A program made the position numbers and the translations under genes. The notes beneath the pieces were generated by a model. The model saw only the letters and a list, made by a program, of their open reading frames with translations. It had not been told where the DNA came from and searched no databases. Of a DNA stretch of 64,000 nucleotides, positions 41,370-55,364 are shown in pieces. Position 1 is the first letter of the stretch; each line of letters opens with the position of its first letter. The stretch covers positions 2,728,001 through 2,792,000 of the forward strand of contig NZ_CP040932.1 in NCBI RefSeq assembly GCF_006351965.1, read 5' to 3'. This stretch comes from Oceanicola sp. D3 (GTDB taxonomy: Bacteria; Pseudomonadota; Alphaproteobacteria; Rhodobacterales; Rhodobacteraceae).

Positions 41370-42757
41370 GCGAAGAAGCCGAGCTTTGGGATGTGATCGT
41401 TGTCGGGGGTGGCAATGCCGCGCTCTGCGCCGCGATCGAAGCCGCCGAGCGTGGCTGCCGGGTCGCCATTTTGGAGAGCGCGCCCAAGTCGCACCGGGGC
41501 GGCAACTCGCGCCACACCCGCAATTTTCGCTGCATGCATCGGGGACCCCTTTCGGTGCTGACAGATGCCTACGGCGAAGACGAATACTTTGACGACCTGC
41601 TGCGCGTCACAAAGGGCGAAACCGACGAGGCCTTGGCCCGCATGGTGATCCGCCAGTCGGAAGCCTGCCTGCCGTGGATGGAAGCGCATGGCGTTCGGTT
41701 TCAGCCCTCGCTCTCTGGCACCTTGTCGCTGTCGCGGACCAATGCGTTTTTTCTCGGCGGAGGGAAGGCGCTGGTGAATGCCTATTACAACACCGCCGAA
41801 GACCTTGGGGTGCAGGTTTTCTACGACGCGGAGGTGACCCATGTGCACCTTGAGGGCGGCCGGTTTGACGCGGTGGATGTGCGGATAGGCGGCACGACGC
41901 GGCGAATGGCGGGCAAGGCGGCGGTGCTGGCCTCTGGCGGGTTTCAGGGTGATATCGACTGGCTTGCGCGGGCCTGGGGGCCTGCGGCGCGCAACTTCCT
42001 GATCCGCGGAACGCCGTATAACCGCGGTGTCGTGCTGAGAGACATGCTCGACCAAGGCACGCAGAGTGTGGGCGACCCGACCCAGTGCCATGCCGTGGCC
42101 ATCGACGGGCGCGCGCCAAAGTTTGATGGTGGCATCGTCACCCGGCTCGATTGCGTGCCCTTCTCGGTGGTGGTCAACCGCGATGGCGAGCGGTTTTACG
42201 ACGAGGGGGAGGATGTTTGGCCGAAGCGCTACGCCATTTGGGGGCGGCTGGTGGCGGCGCAGCCCGAGCAGGTGGGCTATGCGATCATCGACTCCAAATC
42301 CCTTGAGCTTTTCATGCCGTCGGTCTTTCCACCGATCAAGGCGGACACCATCGAAGGGTTGGCGCAGCAGATGGGCTTGCCCGAGGCCAAGCTCGCCGAG
42401 ACGATCACAACCTTCAACAATGCCTGCCGCCCCGGTGCCTTCCACCCCACCGAGCTTGATGGGCTGGCCACCGAGGGGCTGGAGCTGCCCAAGACAAATT
42501 GGGCCCGCTCGATCAACGAGCCGCCTTTCTACGGATACTCGCTGCGCCCCGGCGTAACCTTCACCTACCTTGGGCTGCGGGTTGACGAGGGCGCGCGCGT
42601 GCAGGGGCCGGAGCACCCGCTGGAGAACGTTTGGGCGGCGGGCGAGATCATGGCCGGGTCGATCCTTGGCCAAGGCTATCTTGCCGGCTTCGGCATGACG
42701 ATTGGCACCGTCTTCGGACGCATTGCAGGACAGGAGGCCGCGGGCCATGTCAGTTGA
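41366..42757 (+). CDS. tcuA: FAD-dependent tricarballylate dehydrogenase
   Basis: Oxidises tricarballylate to cis-aconitate in characterised systems, 463 aa. The FAD-binding VVGGGNAALCAAIEAAERG lies at residues 12-30. TcuA-type blocks include SHRGGNSRHTRNFRCMHRG, GGGKALVNAYYNTAEDLGV, GGFQGD and the C-terminal FTYLGLRVDEGARV with NVWAAGEIMAGSILGQGYLAG. It is flanked by GntR (4-base overlap) and tcuB (11-base overlap). The presence of TcuB supports the name; a close analogue substrate remains possible. Confidence 0.88.
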   Translation: MSEEAELWDVIVVGGGNAALCAAIEAAERGCRVAILESAPKSHRGGNSRHTRNFRCMHRGPLSVLTDAYGEDEYFDDLLRVTKGETDEALARMVIRQSEACLPWMEAHGVRFQPSLSGTLSLSRTNAFFLGGGKALVNAYYNTAEDLGVQVFYDAEVTHVHLEGGRFDAVDVRIGGTTRRMAGKAAVLASGGFQGDIDWLARAWGPAARNFLIRGTPYNRGVVLRDMLDQGTQSVGDPTQCHAVAIDGRAPKFDGGIVTRLDCVPFSVVVNRDGERFYDEGEDVWPKRYAIWGRLVAAQPEQVGYAIIDSKSLELFMPSVFPPIKADTIEGLAQQMGLPEAKLAETITTFNNACRPGAFHPTELDGLATEGLELPKTNWARSINEPPFYGYSLRPGVTFTYLGLRVDEGARVQGPEHPLENVWAAGEIMAGSILGQGYLAGFGMTIGTVFGRIAGQEAAGHVS

Positions 42758-43844
42758 CCTTACCGCCCCCCTGACAGAGGCGCAGGGCGAGGCCGCGCGC
42801 CAGATCGAGATTTGCAACGCCTGCCGCTACTGCGAGGGGTATTGCTCGGTCTTTCCGGCGATGTTCAAGGAGCGCGCCTTTGACGGCGGCGACATCACGC
42901 AACTGGCCAACCTCTGCCACAACTGCCGGGGCTGCTACTACGCCTGCCAGTATACCGAGCCGCATGAGTTTGCGCTCAACCTGCCTGCCGCTCTGGCCGA
43001 AGCGCGCAGCGAGAGTTGGGAACGCCATGCGTGGCCGGGGGCCTTCGCCCGGCTGTTTCAACGCCAAGGCACCGCTTTGGCGGCGGCGCTGGTAGTGGGG
43101 ATCGCGGCGCTGTTTTGGGCCTTCTCGGCCATTGGTGGCACGGGCGAGGGTTTTTACGCCTACCTCTCGCACGCGGCGATGGTGGCGATCTTCGCCCCGG
43201 CCTTCCTGCTTCCGCTGCTCTCCATCGCCATCAGCCTGCGCGGCTACTGGCGCGAGGTGGGCGGGCGGCGCATTGCGCTGGCGGATTGGGCCGAGGCGGG
43301 GCGGATGATTGGCCAGATGCGCAACCTTGATGGCGGACAGGGGCAAGGCTGCAACTTCGAAAAGGGTGACCGTTTCTCGAACACGCGGCGCCATGCGCAT
43401 CAGGCGGTGCTCTGGGGCTTCTTGCTGTGCTTCGCCTCCACCGCCTCGGGCACCTTGATGCACTACCTCCTCGGGCTGCAAGCGCCCTACGCCCTCTTCA
43501 GCCTGCCCAAGCTGCTCGGCATCCCCGGCGGCCTGTTGCTTGTTGTCGGCACCGGCGGGCTTGCATGGCTGAAGACAAAGGCCGATCCGGCGCTGGGAGA
43601 TCACCGCGTGTGGGGAGGTGAGATGGGCTTCATCCTGCTGCTTGGTGTGACCGGCCTGACCGGCCTTATTCTCTACGCTGCAACCGGCACACCGCTGGTG
43701 CCGGGCCTGCTGGCGCTGCATCTTGGCGCTGTGCTCGCCTTCTTTCTCACCCTGCCCTACTCCAAGATGGCGCATGGGTTTTACCGCACCGCCGCCCTGC
43801 TGCGTGACGCGCAGATCAAGCGGCTGGGTGCGGAGGGGCCATAG
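42747..43844 (+). CDS. tcuB: Tricarballylate utilization iron-sulfur membrane protein
   Basis: Re-oxidises TcuA flavin by passing electrons to the quinone pool, 365 aa. Two four-Cys clusters, C23/C26/C29/C33 (CNACRYCEGYC) and C57/C60/C63/C67 (CHNCRGCYYAC), bind two [4Fe-4S] centres; the rest has several membrane segments of the TcuB/CitB type. The start at 42747 has CAGGAGG upstream and lies inside the tcuA end; a longer frame from 42702 duplicates tcuA codons in another frame. It is followed after one base by a binding-protein-like gene. Confidence 0.9.
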   Translation: MSVDLTAPLTEAQGEAARQIEICNACRYCEGYCSVFPAMFKERAFDGGDITQLANLCHNCRGCYYACQYTEPHEFALNLPAALAEARSESWERHAWPGAFARLFQRQGTALAAALVVGIAALFWAFSAIGGTGEGFYAYLSHAAMVAIFAPAFLLPLLSIAISLRGYWREVGGRRIALADWAEAGRMIGQMRNLDGGQGQGCNFEKGDRFSNTRRHAHQAVLWGFLLCFASTASGTLMHYLLGLQAPYALFSLPKLLGIPGGLLLVVGTGGLAWLKTKADPALGDHRVWGGEMGFILLLGVTGLTGLILYAATGTPLVPGLLALHLGAVLAFFLTLPYSKMAHGFYRTAALLRDAQIKRLGAEGP

Positions 43845-43845
43845 C

Positions 43846-44541
43846 ATGGCCGAAGCTGATCTGGCGGCCATCGCACCTTCCGGGCGGCTGCGGGCGGCGA
43901 TCAACACCGGCAACCGAGCGCTGGTGCAACAGAACGGCGCCAGCCTTGAAGGCATCAGCCCCGCACTCGCCCGCCGCCTTGCCGATGAGATCGGCGCCCG
44001 GTTTGAGCCGGTTATCTACGACGGGGCGGGCAAGGTCTTTGCCGATGCAGAACGGGGTATCTGGGATGTGGGCTTTCTGGCGATTGATGCGGTGCGGGCA
44101 GAGCGCATCAGCTTTGCCCGGCCCTACCACGTGATCGAAGCCACCTACGCCGCGCGGGCGGGCAGTGACATCCATGATACAAAGGACGCAGACCGCCCCG
44201 GCGTGACGGTGCTCACCTCGACCGGCTCAGCCTATGACATGTATCTCAGCGCCAATCTGGCCCATGCCCGGCTGGAGCATTCCGGCACCCCCACTGAGAG
44301 TTTTGCCGAGTTTCGCGACGGGCGCGGCGATGTGGTGGCCGGGGTGCGGGCCTCCTTGGAGCGTTACTTCAAGGGTGACAGGGAGGTTCGCATTCTGCCC
44401 GGGGTTCTGACCAAGGTGGAGCAGACGATGGTGCTGCCCGGCCCGAGGAACCCGCGGATTTCTGCCCTGGACAGGTTTGTGGCGCGCGCGATTGAAGACG
44501 GTTTTGTTGCCGCACATCTAAAGGGCGCCGGGGCGGGCTAA
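43846..44541 (+). CDS. Family 3 solute-binding-like protein lacking a signal peptide
   Basis: 231 aa, type-2 periplasmic-binding (SBP_bac_3) fold: SGRLRAAINTGNRALVQQN, SPALARRLADEIGARFEPVI, WDVGFLAIDAVRAERISFAR, PYHVIEATYAA. The N-terminus (MAEADLAAIAPSGRL) is acidic and has no hydrophobic signal; no better upstream start exists because tcuB ends one base earlier. It should therefore stay in the cytoplasm. It might be an intracellular ligand-binding or enzymatic member, as known for cyclohexadienyl dehydratase-like relatives of this fold. Last gene of the GntR-tcuAB operon, ending at a bidirectional hairpin. Confidence 0.8.
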   Translation: MAEADLAAIAPSGRLRAAINTGNRALVQQNGASLEGISPALARRLADEIGARFEPVIYDGAGKVFADAERGIWDVGFLAIDAVRAERISFARPYHVIEATYAARAGSDIHDTKDADRPGVTVLTSTGSAYDMYLSANLAHARLEHSGTPTESFAEFRDGRGDVVAGVRASLERYFKGDREVRILPGVLTKVEQTMVLPGPRNPRISALDRFVARAIEDGFVAAHLKGAGAG

Positions 44542-44573
44542 CCCGCACCTTGGGCCGTGGGGTGAGTGCGGGT
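44541..44573. terminator. Bidirectional terminator between tcu and glycogen operons
   Basis: Perfect 8-bp stem ACCCGCAC (44541-44548) and GTGCGGGT (44566-44573) with a 17-base loop, in the 57-base gap between convergent operons. Confidence 0.55.
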
Positions 44574-44598
44574 CGAGATTTCCCAAAGCGGCGGGGCC

Positions 44599-48358
<3,760 letters not shown>

Positions 48359-48359
<1 letters not shown>

Positions 48360-49783
48360 CAGGCGGCCTCGATCAGATCAGCATAAAGGGCGGCATAGGC
48401 AGCGGCGGATGGCCCCCAGCCAGCGGGGTGCGCCATTGCGTTGCGCTGCACCTTTGACCACAGCTTGGGGGCCTGAAAAAGGGTGCAAAGCCGAGACAAT
48501 GCGTTGCCCAGCGCCTCTGCGGTGATCGGGTGGAACTGGAGCCCGGTGGCCACCTCGCGGGCCATTGTTGCTGGCGTCATCGGGATGACGGTGTCGGCAA
48601 GGCCGCCGGTCAGGGCAACCACTGGCACCGTGCCGTAGCGCAGCCCGTAAAGCTGGGTCAGCCCGCAGGGCTCGAACCGGGAGGGCACGATGATTGCGTC
48701 GCCCCCGGCGATCATGCGGTGTGAGAGGGCCTCGTCATAGCCGAGGCGCACGGCAACATTCGGATCGTCCATCGCCTTAAAGGCCGCCTCCAGCCCCGGA
48801 TCACCGGAGCCGAGCAGTGCAAGCTGCCCGCCGCCGCCAAGCAGCGCGGGCAAGGCCTGTTGCAAAAGGTCCAGCCCCTTTTGTTCGGTCATCCGCGAGA
48901 CCACCACGCAGAGCGGGCCATCGGTTTCGGGCAGGCCAAATTCGGCGCGCAGGGCCTTTTTGTTGGCCAGCTTGCCGCGTGGCGTTTTGTAGGTGTGGAT
49001 GTGGCTATCAACCTCGGGCGACCAGACGGTGAGATCAATCCCGTTGAGGATGCCCGACAGATCAGCGCGGCGGCTGCGCAGCACCCCATCCAGCCCCATG
49101 CCGAACTCTGGCGTTTTCAGCTCTTCGGCGTAGGTCGGCGATACGGTGGTGAGGTGATCGGCAAAGACCAGCCCGGCCTTGAGCGCCGAAATCTGCCCCC
49201 AGTATTCCACGCCATCTTTGCTCAGGTCCGCCTTGGCGATCCCCAGAGCGCGGGCGCGGGCCATCGGGGCGTGGCCCTGAAAGGCGATGTTGTGAACCGT
49301 CAGGATGCTTGGCACCGGCTCCGCCGCGCCCCGCTTGAGATAGTAGGGCACGAGCCCCGCCTGCCAGTCGTGACAATGCACCAGATCGGGGCGCCACGCC
49401 CCCAGCTCGCCAGCGGCAATATCCGCCGCCACGCGGCTGAGCGCAGCGAAGCGCTCGGGGTTATCGGGCCAGTCGAGGCCATCCGGGCCAAGGTAGATGC
49501 TACCGGCCCGGTCAAACAGATGCGGCGCATCGAGCACCAGCAGCTCCAGCCCGGCTGCCTGCCCCGCAAGCAAGCGGGCCGCGCCGCCAAAGCAGCCGTC
49601 GATCTGCGCCACCTCCGTGGCCTTGCCCAGCGCCGCCATCACAGCCGGGTAGCCCGGCAAGAGGGTGCACATCTCGACGCCGTGCTCATGCAGGGCGGCG
49701 GGCAGAGCCCCGGCCACATCGGCCAATCCGCCGGTCTTGATGAGTGGCGCGCACTCGGAGGCGACGGAGAGAACCTTGATCAC
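48359..49783 (-). CDS. glgA: Glycogen synthase
   Basis: ADP-glucose:glucan transferase, GT5, 474 aa from this start. The ADP-glucose-binding [13 protein letters not shown] is near the N-terminus, followed by CHDWQAGL, and the C-terminal GT-B half has [10 protein letters not shown] and [23 protein letters not shown]. The GTG at 49783 ([10 protein letters not shown]) is preferred: it overlaps the glgC stop as GTGA and fits the usual N-terminus. An ATG at 49798 would add five residues and has no ribosome binding site. Confidence 0.92.
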
Positions 49784-51039
49784 TGGGCAGCTTCCCATTT
49801 GGCAACCATGTCTGCGGTAATGAGGGTTGTCCCCTTTTCGGTGACGCGGAAGAACTTGGCGTCTTCAACCGGATCTTCCCCCACCACGAGCCCCTTGGGG
49901 ATTTCGACACCCCGGTCGATCACGCATTTGCGCAGCCGGGCCGAGCGGTGGACGACCACATCGGGCAAGACGACCGAATGATCGAGCACGGCGTAGGAAT
50001 TGGTGTGCACCTGCGTGAACAGCAGTGAGTTGCGCACCTCGGTGCCCGAAATGACGCAGCCGCCCGACACCATCGACGAGATCGCCACGCCCCGGCGGTC
50101 TTTCTCGTCGTGGATGAACTTGGCTGGCGGGGCAGACTCGGAATAGGTCCAGATCGGCCAATCCCTATCCCAGAGATCAAGCTCGGGGGTGAAGTCGGTA
50201 AGGTCGATATTGGCCTCCCAGAAGGCATCGAGCGTGCCGACGTCGCGCCAGTAGCTCGGCGCACCCTCGGCGCGCACGCAGCTGTCATCGAAGCGGTGGG
50301 CGATGGCCTTGCCGTTCTTCACGATGTCGGGGATCAGATCATTGCCGAAATCATGCGAGGAGTTGGTATCTTCGGCATCGGCCAGCAAAAGCTCGCGCAG
50401 GAAACTCCATTTGAAAACGTAGATCCCCATCGAGGCCAGTGCCTTTGTCGGGTCTTCCGGCGTGGCGGGCGGATCAGCGGGCTTTTCGAGGAAGGAGGTG
50501 ATGCGGCTTTCGGTATCCACCGCCATCACCCCGAAGGCCGAGGCGTCCTTGCGCGGCACCGTCAGGCAGCCAATCGTCACGTCGGCATCGGCCTTGACGT
50601 GCTGCTCCAGCATGATCTCGTAATCCATCTTGTAGATATGATCGCCTGCAAGGATTACGATGTAGTCAATGCCGTAGCTGTCGACGATGTCGATGTTTTG
50701 GGTCACCGCATCGGCAGTGCCGCGATACCACATCGACTCCGACACGCGCTGCGAGGCGGGCAGGATATCGAGAAACTCGTTGCGCTCGGCGCGAAAGAAG
50801 TTCCAGCCGCGCTGGCAGTGGCGGATCAGCGAATGGGCCTTGTACTGGGTGGCCACAGCCATTCGGCGGATGCCGGAATTGACGGCGTTGGACAGGGCGA
50901 AGTCGATGATCCGGGTCTTGCCGCCGAAATACACGGCCGGTTTGACCCGCCGGTCGGTCAGCTCTTTCAGGCGCGAGCCGCGCCCACCCGCCAACACGAA
51001 TGCCATCGAGCGTTGAGACAACCTCTTGGTTTCGACCAT
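49780..51039 (-). CDS. glgC: Glucose-1-phosphate adenylyltransferase
   Basis: Makes ADP-glucose, the regulated step of glycogen synthesis, 419 aa, near the length of the well-studied Agrobacterium enzyme. Nucleotidyltransferase motif [18 protein letters not shown] with [38 protein letters not shown]; and a C-terminal left-handed beta-helix. The start at 51039 is chosen because GGAGG lies 8 bases upstream; the ATG at 51054 precedes this site and directly overlaps the glgB stop. Confidence 0.94.
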   Translation of the reverse strand: MVETKRLSQRSMAFVLAGGRGSRLKELTDRRVKPAVYFGGKTRIIDFALSNAVNSGIRRMAVATQYKAHSLIRHCQRGWNFFRAERNEFLDILPASQRVSESMWYRGTADAVTQNIDIVDSYGIDYIVILAGDHIYKMDYEIMLEQHVKADADVTIGCLTVPRKDASAFGVMAVDTESRITSFLEKPADPPATPEDPTKALASMGIYVFKWSFLRELLLADAEDTNSSHDFGNDLIPDIVKNGKAIAHRFDDSCVRAEGAPSYWRDVGTLDAFWEANIDLTDFTPELDLWDRDWPIWTYSESAPPAKFIHDEKDRRGVAISSMVSGGCVISGTEVRNSLLFTQVHTNSYAVLDHSVVLPDVVVHRSARLRKCVIDRGVEIPKGLVVGEDPVEDAKFFRVTEKGTTLITADMVAKWEAAQ

Positions 51040-51053
51040 GTCCGTTTCCTCCA

Positions 51054-53258
51054 TTAAGTCTTGTGCCGAAGCATCAGGGTGGCCAGAGGCGGCACCTTGA
51101 GTTCGATTGATTGCGGCAGCCCGTCCCAGTCGCCCGCTTGGCTCTGGACCGCGCCGCCATTGCCCCGGTCGCCGCCGCCATAGGCCGCAGCATCCGAGTT
51201 GAGAACCTCCTCCCAGGTTCCCGGGCGTGGCACGCCGATGCGCCAGTTGCGCTCGACCGGCGTGAAGTTGCAGACCACCACCACCGGCGCGTCCCCCTCC
51301 TCGCCGAAGCGGGCAAAAGCCGAGAGCGACTGCTCTGGATCATTGGCGATCCAGCGAAACCCAGACGGGTCACAATCGCGCCGGTGCAGAGCAGGCGTGT
51401 TGCGGTGCAGGTGGTTCAGATCGCGCACAAGGCTCTGAAGGCCGCGCTGCTTTTCGCCATGCAGGGCGTCCCAATCGAGCGAGACATCATGGTTCCATTC
51501 GCTCCACTGGCCAAACTCGCAGCCCATGAAGAGCAGCTTCTTGCCGGGATGCCCCCACATGTAGCCGTAGTAGGCGCGCAGATTGGCGAATTTCTCCCAT
51601 TCGTCGCCCGGCATCTTCTCGATCATCGAGCCCTTGCCGTGCACCACCTCGTCATGGCTTATCGGCAGAATGAAATTTTCCGAAAAGGAATAGTCGATCG
51701 GCAGGGTCATCAGGTGATGATCGTATTTGCGGTGGATCGGGTCTTTTTCGATGTAGCGCAGGGTGTCGTTCATCCACCCCATGTTCCACTTGAAGCCAAA
51801 GCCGAGCCCGCCCGCATCCACCGGGGCGGAAACGCCGGGAAAGGCGGTGGATTCCTCGGCTACCGTCATGATGCCCTCCACCTCGCCATAGCAAAGCGTG
51901 TTCATCTCCTTCAGGAAGTCGATGGCCTCATAATTCTCGCGCCCGCCGTCCTTGTTGGGCACCCAGGCATCCTGGGCGCGGGAATAATCGCGGTAGAGCA
52001 TTGAGGCGACGGCATCCACGCGCAGCCCGTCGACATGGTATTCGCTCAGCCAATACAAGGCGTTGGCGGTGAGGTAGTTTTTCACCTCGGTGCGCCCATA
52101 ATTGTAGATCAGCGTGTTCCAGTCCTGATGGAAGCCCTCGCGCGGGTCGGAATGTTCGTAAAGGTGGGTGCCGTCGAAACGGGCAAGGCCGTGGGCGTCT
52201 TCCGGGAAGTGCCCGGGCACCCAATCAAGGATCACGCCCAAATCCGCCTTATGCGCCGCCTCCACCAGATCCCGAAACTCATGTGGCGGCCCAAAGCGGA
52301 TCGTGGGGGCATACATGCCAAGCGGCTGGTAGCCCCATGAGCCATCAAACGGAAATTCGCTGATCGGCAGAAACTCAAGATGCGTGAAGCCCATCCATTT
52401 GGCGTAGTCCACCAGTTCGCGCGCCAGTTCCTTGTAGGAGAGCCTGCGCCCATCCTCGGCCCGCCGCCATGAGCCGAGATGCACCTCGTAGATCGACATC
52501 GGCTCTTCACGGCGCTGCCTGTCGCCGCGGGTTGCCATCCAATCCTCATCGGACCAGCCATACCCCGAGATATCGCGGATGACGGAAGAGGTTTCGGGCG
52601 GGTGCTGCGCCCCGAAGCCCACAGGGTCGGCCTTGAGGAAGGGGGCGCCCTCGGTCGGCGCGATCTCGTATTTGTAGAGCTCGCCCTCCCCGAGACCGGG
52701 CAGGAAGATCTCCCACACGCCCGACACACCCACCCGGCGCATCGGGTGGCGGCGGCCGTCCCAGGTGTTGAAATCCCCCACGACCGAAACCCGCGCAGCG
52801 TTGGGCGCCCAGACGGCGAAATGCGTGCCGGCAATGCCCTCCAGCTCGGTCACATGCGCGCCGAGCGCCTTCCAGAGATGCCGGTGCGTGCCCTCGCCGA
52901 TCAGGTATTGGTCCATATCCTGAAGGACCGGGCCAAACCTGTAGGGATCTTCAAACGCCCAGCTCGCCCCATCCTCGAACTGCGCCGTTAGCGAATGCGC
53001 CGATTCCGAGTTGGGCACCTGCGCGGCAAAGAGCGGGCCTTCCAAACGCTCAAGCGGCACGCTCTTGCGCCCAACCTTCGCCACCACCGAGGTGGCATCA
53101 GGCACCAGCGCCACGCACCAGGCTTTGCGCCCGCTCTTGTGCACGCCAAGAACATCAAATGGCCGGTCGTGGCGTGCGTGAAGCAGGGCTTCAACATCGC
53201 CCTCGCTCATATGCGGCGGGAGCGCGCGCGGCGTGGTGCTCGCCCCGGCCTCGGCCAT
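51054..53258 (-). CDS. glgB: 1,4-alpha-glucan branching enzyme
   Basis: Creates alpha-1,6 branches, GH13, 734 aa. Two N-terminal CBM48-like domains ([38 protein letters not shown]), then [38 protein letters not shown] (nucleophile), [12 protein letters not shown] (acid/base) and [14 protein letters not shown]. The start overlaps the end of the upstream alpha-glucosidase gene by one base. Confidence 0.95.
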   Translation of the reverse strand: MAEAGASTTPRALPPHMSEGDVEALLHARHDRPFDVLGVHKSGRKAWCVALVPDATSVVAKVGRKSVPLERLEGPLFAAQVPNSESAHSLTAQFEDGASWAFEDPYRFGPVLQDMDQYLIGEGTHRHLWKALGAHVTELEGIAGTHFAVWAPNAARVSVVGDFNTWDGRRHPMRRVGVSGVWEIFLPGLGEGELYKYEIAPTEGAPFLKADPVGFGAQHPPETSSVIRDISGYGWSDEDWMATRGDRQRREEPMSIYEVHLGSWRRAEDGRRLSYKELARELVDYAKWMGFTHLEFLPISEFPFDGSWGYQPLGMYAPTIRFGPPHEFRDLVEAAHKADLGVILDWVPGHFPEDAHGLARFDGTHLYEHSDPREGFHQDWNTLIYNYGRTEVKNYLTANALYWLSEYHVDGLRVDAVASMLYRDYSRAQDAWVPNKDGGRENYEAIDFLKEMNTLCYGEVEGIMTVAEESTAFPGVSAPVDAGGLGFGFKWNMGWMNDTLRYIEKDPIHRKYDHHLMTLPIDYSFSENFILPISHDEVVHGKGSMIEKMPGDEWEKFANLRAYYGYMWGHPGKKLLFMGCEFGQWSEWNHDVSLDWDALHGEKQRGLQSLVRDLNHLHRNTPALHRRDCDPSGFRWIANDPEQSLSAFARFGEEGDAPVVVVCNFTPVERNWRIGVPRPGTWEEVLNSDAAAYGGGDRGNGGAVQSQAGDWDGLPQSIELKVPPLATLMLRHKT

Positions 53259-54850
53259 TACGCCAGCCTTCCGATGACAAAGCCGTTGGGCCCGAGCGAA
53301 AGGGAGCCGTCACCAACCTCCGCCGCTTGCTCGAGAACCGGGGTGATCCGGCTCGGCAGATCAACGGTGACCGGCTCTGGCGAAAGGTTATAGATGCACA
53401 TCAAGCTGTCTCCTCGCTGGAAGCCTAGCACCGGTTCGGGGAAATCCACAAAGCCCGTGTTCCCGAGCCGCAGATCGGGCTCGGCCCGGCGCAGGGCCAG
53501 CATGGCGCGATAGAACGCCAGCACGCTGTTCTCGCCCTGGGCCGAAACCGCGCGCGCCTGCTGCGGCGGCTTCACCGGCAGCCAGGTTTTGTTGGCGATT
53601 GAAAAGCCACCGTTCGGCGCATTCGCCTCCCAAATCATCGGTGTGCGGCAGCCATCGCGCCCGGTCTTTTCCGGCCAGAAGTTGATGCCCTCCGGATCGG
53701 TCAGCTCTTCGAAACTCAGCACGGTATCGACCTGCCCCAGCTCCTCGCCCTGATAGATGCAGATCGAGCCTTCGAAACTGAGCAACAGGGCGGCGGCCTG
53801 TTTGGCCAGCGCCTCCTGATCGCCCGCGTGCTCCAGCCAGCGCCCCACATGGCGCGGCACATCATGGTTGGAGAAGGCCCAGCACGGCCAGCCATCGGGC
53901 GCGCCTTTGAAGAACGCCTCGATACGGCTGCGGAAGTGCTTGGGCGAAAAATCCGGCCCCAGCAGTTCAAAGCTGTAGGCCATGTGGAGACGGTTGGAGC
54001 CGGAGGTATATTCGCCCATGAGGTCGATCGAATGGTGGCTGTCGCCCACCTCGCCCACCATGGTGCGCCCCTCATATTCATCCAGCAGCGCCCGCAGCCG
54101 CTCCAGAAAGGCAATGTTCTCGGGCCGGTTCTTAGAAAACAGCGTGTACTGCATTTCAAAGGGCCGCACGGCCTCCTGCGCCCAGGGCAAGGGGTTTGCG
54201 GCGTTGTCGCGCAGCAGTTGGTCGTGGACATAGAAGTTGACGGTGTCGAGCCGGAAGCCATCGACCCCGCGGTCGAGCCAGAAGCGGACGCAGTCCAGCA
54301 GGTAGTCCTGCACCTCGGGATTGTGGAAGTTCCAATCCGGCTGTTCGCGCAGGAAGTTGTGGAAGTAATACTGCCGCCGCCGCGCATCCCACTCCCAGGA
54401 CGACCCACCGAAGATCGCCAGCCAATTGTTGGGCGGCGTGCCATCGGGCTTTGGATCGGCCCAGACAAACCAATCCGCCTTGGGATTGTCGCGGCTCTGG
54501 CGGCTTTCGGTGAAATAGGGGTGCTGGTCGGAGGCGTGGCTGAGCACCTGGTCGATGATGACCTTGAGGCCAAGCGCATGGGCCTTGTCGACCAGCGCGT
54601 CAAAGTCCTCCAGCGTGCCGAAGGTCGGGTCGATATCGGTGTAGTCCGACACGTCATAGCCCATGTCCGCCATCGGCGAGGGAAAGACCGGGCTGAGCCA
54701 GATCGCATCCACGCCAAGGCTGGCAACATGATCCAGCCGCTGGGCGATGCCTTTCAGATCACCGATCCCGTCGCCATCGGCGTCCATGAAAGATCTTGGG
54801 TAGATCTGATATGTGACAGACCCCCGCCACCATTCCTGCCCGTTCGCCAT
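53258..54850 (-). CDS. Alpha-glucosidase, GH13 family (AglA / oligo-1,6-glucosidase type)
   Basis: Hydrolyses short alpha-glucosides in the cytoplasm, 530 aa, no signal peptide. GH13 regions: VIIDQVLSHASDQHPYF, GFRLDTVNFYVHD (nucleophile), MVGEVGDSHHSIDLMGEY (acid/base Glu), FSNHDVPRHVGRW. QIYPRSFMDADGDGIGDLKG is the family start. AGGAAAGG lies 9 bases before the ATG. It heads the glycogen operon (in place of the glycogen phosphorylase often found in such operons) and is preceded by a perfect palindrome, so the operon may respond to alpha-glucosides. Confidence 0.92.
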   Translation of the reverse strand: MANGQEWWRGSVTYQIYPRSFMDADGDGIGDLKGIAQRLDHVASLGVDAIWLSPVFPSPMADMGYDVSDYTDIDPTFGTLEDFDALVDKAHALGLKVIIDQVLSHASDQHPYFTESRQSRDNPKADWFVWADPKPDGTPPNNWLAIFGGSSWEWDARRRQYYFHNFLREQPDWNFHNPEVQDYLLDCVRFWLDRGVDGFRLDTVNFYVHDQLLRDNAANPLPWAQEAVRPFEMQYTLFSKNRPENIAFLERLRALLDEYEGRTMVGEVGDSHHSIDLMGEYTSGSNRLHMAYSFELLGPDFSPKHFRSRIEAFFKGAPDGWPCWAFSNHDVPRHVGRWLEHAGDQEALAKQAAALLLSFEGSICIYQGEELGQVDTVLSFEELTDPEGINFWPEKTGRDGCRTPMIWEANAPNGGFSIANKTWLPVKPPQQARAVSAQGENSVLAFYRAMLALRRAEPDLRLGNTGFVDFPEPVLGFQRGDSLMCIYNLSPEPVTVDLPSRITPVLEQAAEVGDGSLSLGPNGFVIGRLA

Positions 54851-54874
54851 GCGCCATGTCCTTTCCTGCTTAGT

Positions 54875-54890
54875 ATGTTAGCCCTAACAT
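54875..54890. promoter_or_regulatory. Perfect palindrome upstream of the glycogen operon, candidate LacI-type operator
   Basis: ATGTTAG-CC-CTAACAT: two perfect 7-base arms around CC, 25 bases upstream of the alpha-glucosidase ATG. The layout resembles LacI/GalR operators (TGTTAGCGCTAACA type). No LacI-family gene is in the window, so the regulator would be encoded elsewhere. Confidence 0.55.
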
Positions 54891-55035
54891 GCACGCCTGA
54901 CTATGTCTTTGGCCATCTGCGTGCAACGGGCTGGCACAGGCTTCGGTGCGAGCAACCGGCGTGCTGCTTGCGTTTAGGAGGGAGATGAGGAACGGGGGGC
55001 CTGCGGCTTGGCCTGTGGGTCGAGCACGCTGGAGG

Positions 55036-55125
55036 TGGCGGAAGCGGTGGGATTCGAACCCACGAACGAGTTTCCCCGTTGCTGGTTTTCAAGACCAGTG
55101 CCTTCAACCACTCGGCCACGCTTCC
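55036..55125 (-). tRNA. tRNA-Ser (anticodon UGA)
   Basis: Read on the minus strand: acceptor GGAAGCG pairs with CGCTTCC, followed by encoded GCCA; T-arm GGTTCGAATCC; anticodon TGA at 55089-55091 in CTTGAAAAC; long variable arm (CAACGGGGAAACTCGTT) as required for serine tRNA. Total 90 bases including CCA. Reads UCA and, by wobble, other UCN codons. Confidence 0.95.
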
Positions 55126-55364
55126 GCTCTGCCTTCCCTGCGGCGCAAATCACCGACCGGGAGGGGCGCGGCCCAGAAACCCCGGTGGCGCGAAAAAGGC
55201 AACACCCTACGCGCCAATTTCTGCTTGGCCATGACATCCCGGGTTCCCATGCGGCCCTCTGGTATGTATTGTGACGTCTGAGAGCAGTTCAGCCGGGCAA
55301 ACCGGCGGCAAAAAATGCCATGGCGGGCAAAGACCCGACCAAAAGGCGGACAAAGGGGCGAAGC

